A DNA stretch of 64,000 nucleotides, from contig OU452203.1 of the NCBI GenBank assembly GCA_911728435.2, positions 17,381,651 through 17,445,650 of the forward strand. The letters are read 5' to 3'. The position numbers and the translations under genes were made by a program. Numbering within the stretch: position 1 is the first letter of the stretch; each line of letters opens with the position of its first letter. The notes beneath the pieces were generated by a model, which saw nothing but the letters and a program-made list of their open reading frames with translations, searched no databases and was not told the DNA's origin. This DNA is from Apoderus coryli (taxonomy: Eukaryota; Arthropoda; Insecta; Coleoptera; Attelabidae). Of this stretch, positions 60,675-64,000 are shown piece by piece.

Positions 60675-60747
60675 ATGGAAAATCAAAAGGAAGATTTTAT
60701 GGAAATGTATTCCGATAAGAGGATAACGTATGATGTTGTGGAGAAGG
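60675..60747 (+). CDS. Transporter gene 2, exon 1
   Basis: ATG in context AAAATATGG, then 24 codons of a polar N-terminus and one base before GTATGTAT. The phase fits exon 2. Confidence 0.8.
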
Positions 60748-62589
60748 GTATGTATAATACTACCACAGTGTTGGAGCTTCTTATAATACATACATAACCC
60801 AGACAGCACACGCTATCTTAAAGACGTCCGTTTTATGTCCAAAATATGTCTGAACGTCTTCGACCTAAAACAAACATCTTTAAGACACTTTACAGAAGTT
60901 GTCTTACAGATGTCTTTATTAGATGCCTATTCAATGTCTGTAACGTCTTGTGTGTACTGTTTTAGTGAATAATATGATCATAATCACGGAGATTTATAGA
61001 TGTAGGATGCTTGTAAATACAGATCGATTCGATTCCCAGTAAGTTACCCTGTATGTGGAAAGGGACTAACTTCTAAACGTCTTCTCTAATAAATCTTTAA
61101 GATGTCTGTCAACAGACTTTGTAAAGATGTTGTGTTTGTGTTTTGTACCATAAGCCGTCTTGAAGACGCCTTAAAGATTTCTGCAGACGTTAAGAAGACA
61201 TCTCTAAGATGACTGTTGCTGTGCACTTTTGGATCGATTGAAGGCTGAAATCGCAAAGAAACGACCACATTTGCAAAAGAAAAAACTGTTGTTTTGTTTT
61301 TTCTTACCGATCCCACGGACTTATTGAATAACCTGATATATCTGTTGCAGAACCATGGTTTAAAACCAGATATATCCAAGTAGCACTGTTATTTCTTCAA
61401 GTAACAATAGTTTATGCCGTCAGAACCATACTCTCTGTTGCCATGGTTGCAATGACTACAAAATCATCTACTAATCCTGATATTCCTGTAAGTATCTATC
61501 CATAATTCAAGTCCCCCCACATATTCCTGTTTAATGAATAGATTTCAACATGCCGGACAGTTTTATATATTTAAAACTCAGGTTTTTAGCTGGTCAAACA
61601 CGAGCATCATTCTATCATCATTCTATTGGACCTATGCTGTCCTACAATTCTTCTCTGGCTCTTTCGGACAAGTACATGGTCCCAAATGGTATCTGACATT
61701 GGGTACTCTAATTAACTCAATTGCTTGCTTCGTAACACCATTTTTGGCATACACTACATTAGGAGAATATGGAGTAATTGCTACAAGAGTTATTCAAGGC
61801 ATTTTCCAAGGATTAATGTTGCCTTTAGTCCATACAATGCTGGGTAGATGGGCACCAGAGAATGAGAGATCGTGGATGACATCTACTATTTATTCTGGTA
61901 AGGGATATATTAAGGATATTTTTGATGGAAATTAAATTTATAGGTATCTGCTAAAATTACAGGGTCTGGGTTAGGCTCTATAGCAGCCACATCGTTGACT
62001 GGCGTCATATCAGCATCAGGATATGGTTGGCCGGCAGCTTTCTATGCATTTGGAGCTTTCGGCGTGTTGAGTGCTATTTTATTTGGTTTGTTTGGATACA
62101 ACAGTCCTGCAGAACATCCGCATATTTCTATCAATGAACGAAAACATATCGAAAGGTCCTTGGAACAGGAAAATGACGCTTCAGTAATAGTAAGCCAAAT
62201 TGTTCCTCATTTATACATATAAACACAAATTAATGTAATTTTCAAATTAAAGAAGACCCCATGGATGGCTATGATGGTATCTCTGCCATTTTGGGCGATA
62301 GTTCTTGCCGCTATTGGAGAATCATGGGGTGGTACATTACTATCAACAGAAACCCCTACATATTTAAGTAAAACTATGGGTTTGGATATTGAATCAGTAA
62401 GTCCTTAAAGAATTATGTAAATTCACCAAAAATATTTCTAGTTATTTTGCCTGTAGAATGGTTGGCTTTCATCTGCACCCTATGCTGTTTCCAGTGTAAC
62501 TAGCTTAGCTTGTGGACCAATATCAGACTATCTGGTCAATCGTAGATACGTATCTAGAATTAATGCCAGACGTCTCTTTCAAGCTCTTG
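60675..62589 (+). CDS. Major facilitator transporter, SLC17 type, gene 2 (3' end outside the window)
   Basis: Six exons: 60675-60747, 61351-61487, 61582-61897, 61963-62189, 62253-62396 and 62457-62589. They give about 343 residues in one frame. Exon 1 codes MENQKEDFMEMYSDKRITYD plus VVEK; its last base joins AA to make Glu before PWFKTRY. Conserved blocks are RYIQVALLFLQVTIVYAVRT, FSWSNTSIILSSFYWTYAVL, RVIQGIFQGLMLPLVHTMLG, RWAPENERSW, GYGWPAAFYAFGAFG and GPISDYL. It is clearly paralogous to gene 1, with the same boundaries and phases. The last two exons (equivalents of 57756-57994 and 58421-58615) are not found before 64000, so the gene presumably continues to the right. The substrate is unknown. 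Confidence 0.9.
60798..61229. mobile_element. Intronic MITE-like element rich in AAGA(C/T)GTCT words
   Basis: It lies in intron 1 of transporter gene 2. The left edge (CAGACAGCACACGCTATCTT) and the reversed right edge (GTGCACAGCAACAGTCATCT) are similar. The inside is filled with AAAGACGTC, AAGATGTCT and GTCTTAAAGA variants on both strands. Non-coding. Confidence 0.5.
61351..61487 (+). CDS. Transporter gene 2, exon 2 (TM1)
   Basis: The acceptor is TCTGTTGCAG and the donor is GTAAGTAT. It codes PWFKTRYIQVALLFLQVTIV through SSTNPDIP. Confidence 0.9.
61582..61897 (+). CDS. Transporter gene 2, exon 3 (TM2-TM4)
   Basis: The acceptor is AAAACTCAG and the donor is GTAAGGGA. It codes VFSWSNTSIILSSFYWTYAV through RSWMTSTIYSG; 316 nt. 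Confidence 0.92.
61963..62189 (+). CDS. Transporter gene 2, exon 4
   Basis: The acceptor is AAAATTACAG and the donor is GTAAGCCA. It codes GSGLGSIAATSLTGVISASG through NDASVI, one codon longer than gene 1. Confidence 0.9.
62253..62396 (+). CDS. Transporter gene 2, exon 5
   Basis: The acceptor is TCAAATTAAAG and the donor is GTAAGTCC. It codes KTPWMAMMVSLPFWAIVLAA through KTMGLDIES. Confidence 0.88.
62457..62589 (+). CDS. Transporter gene 2, exon 6
   Basis: The acceptor is TTGCCTGTAG and the donor is GTAAATAT. It codes NGWLSSAPYAVSSVTSLACG through RRLFQAL; 133 nt. Confidence 0.88.
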
Positions 62590-64000
62590 GTAAATATCAA
62601 ACAAAGATTCAAATTAAATTTTAGATTTTTATTATATTTAGACAAGAAATCACTGCGTGATTTCCCAGTCGTTTTGTGGTAGTTTTATCTATGACAAAAG
62701 TCATTGAGGTTTATAAAAAAAAAATTCAAAAATCTATATATCTCCTAAAAATATTGAAGATAAATTGAAACATTTTTGAGTTACCCCGTAGATCACCTCT
62801 ACGAGCTTATTCAAATCTAAATCAAAAGATTATTCATAATATTACTTTTTTGACCTTAAAAAAATAAACAAATACATTTTGACTCACCCCGTATATAATT
62901 TAAAGTGTATGCTTTAAAATTTATTCGAATGCAATCTAGAAAATTTGTTAAATGTCGCCTTATTGACGTTTTTTTGGCATCACCCTGTACATGCTGCTTA
63001 TTCATTAATGTTGTTTTAATCTGATAAATACTTAATTTAAATAATAAATCCACTTGTCAAATTCAATAACCTTATAAAATTTTGTACTAAATACCTACTA
63101 TAAATATATTAGATAGGTATTTTAAATCTGCTAGTCTAAAAATGGCTGCATTATCATCATAGGTGACGTTATTTTTTAGAACTACCACATCTCTCTATTT
63201 GAAACTCGTTGGTGTTAAATTACCGTTAACGTTAATAGCGGCGGACGTTATTTTTTAGGATACCATATCTCTTTATTATGGTTCGTTGGTTTGTCATAAT
63301 TTGGTAGTATTTTTTTCTAACGTTGGTGTGACTTATTTTAGTTGAGTTGACACTTCTAGTTCACGTCATAATTTGGTTTTGGTAAGATGTTTTTTCTAAC
63401 GACAGACAAATTGCTTGTGTCAAATAGTTTATTATTATTTTCTTTGTTTACATTAATAGGCTAAGAGTTTTCGGCATTATTTTTATGTTTAAGATCAATT
63501 TCTATCAACATGTTCTGTATTGTAGTGTTATACAATGGTTATTCCATATAGTTGTAGTCAATTTAGAAGTTGCCATTGTGTATTTGAAGTAATATTACTG
63601 AAAAACTGATAATAACCTAAAGTGACAGTGTCATGAGAGCCGTCAGATGGATGGATGTGATCATATATTTTTCAATAACTTAAGTCTGATGGATGGGAAA
63701 TAGTTGATATCTCCCTCTGCGTCACACACAAAATGAACTTTTGCAGATGTAATTAAATTAATTAATAAAATAGTGTGGCCGCATTAAATCCCCTTGAAAA
63801 GTACCCGTTGGGATGCAGCAAAAAACAAATTTTCTATATAGACAGACCTGCGGCTTTAAGTTAAGTCACATAGATAGTGATCATTTTTTTGCAGATTTTC
63901 GACGACAAAGACAGCACGATCAGAAATTATAAATATAAACTTAGGATAAATGGGAAATTTTATGTAATAGGAATAAAAGTCGATCCTCCACTAAATAAAC
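62590..64000 (+). other. Intron of transporter gene 2 or downstream region, with a possible exon at the edge
   Basis: It contains a mariner-type word CACCCTGTAC (about 62985) and short direct repeats (GACGTTATTTTTTAG at about 63165 and 63243; GTCATAATTTGGT at about 63293 and 63365). No match to the missing transporter exons is visible. Confidence 0.45.
63894..64000 (+). CDS. Possible exon of unknown gene, open at the window edge
   Basis: After TTTTTTTGCAG the frame IFDDKDSTIRNYKYKLRING continues KFYVIGIKVDPPLNK to the edge without a stop, and a stop lies just upstream of the acceptor. I do not recognise the sequence; it does not match the expected transporter exon. It may be a real exon or an element fragment. 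Confidence 0.3.

Overview
The window is animal nuclear DNA and almost certainly insect, possibly a beetle (weak inference). The support is AT-rich sequence, GT-AG introns, an insect-type actin with a TATA box and a TCAGT initiator, a tandem pair of SLC17-type transporters, and dense Tc1/mariner, pogo, LINE, Penelope and SINE debris. There is no operon, CRISPR array or prokaryotic signal. Coordinates of multi-exon genes come from reading splice sites and checking that codon phase carries across every junction.

Minus strand, 1 to about 50 kb: seven exons at 50010-50077, 44229-44453, 39415-39684, 32569-32998, 25348-25448, 5128-5328 and 1801-2002 join in frame. They form one large gene for a CUB-CUB-C-type lectin-CUB ectodomain. 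Its first exon(s) (signal peptide) and its 3' end are not seen. Its introns carry nearly all the mobile DNA. The 20-kb intron 5329-25347 also holds a complete, intronless, muscle-type actin gene (12448-13578) on the same strand, with its own core promoter and poly(A) signal.

Plus strand, 53.4-64 kb: two tandem paralogous major facilitator genes (SLC17 or 'putative inorganic phosphate cotransporter' type). The first is complete (53366-58615, about 478 aa, 8 exons). The second (60675 to beyond 62589) has six exons visible and runs out of the window. They share exon boundaries and phases, so they arose by tandem duplication. A pentanucleotide (ATATT)n array of about 390 bp lies between them.

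Mobile DNA: a pogo/Tigger-like element (33233-36306) with perfect 20-bp terminal inverted repeats, a TA duplication and repeated subterminal motifs, broken by one frameshift and one stop; a mariner at about 2290-3431; several mariner fragments and deletion derivatives, including a long foldback element (22226-24196) that keeps both ends of a transposase but not its core; MITEs and foldbacks at 1025-1330, 14058-15171, 25986-26196, 52150-52909 and 53693-54065; a Penelope-like remnant (19045-19600); LINE reverse transcriptase fragments at 3438-3760, 16121-17260, 18511-18744, 37262-37660 and 47418-47770; and a tRNA-derived SINE. The genes are ordinary families. The unusual parts are the nested same-strand actin, the domain order of the lectin gene, and the series of mariner deletion derivatives.
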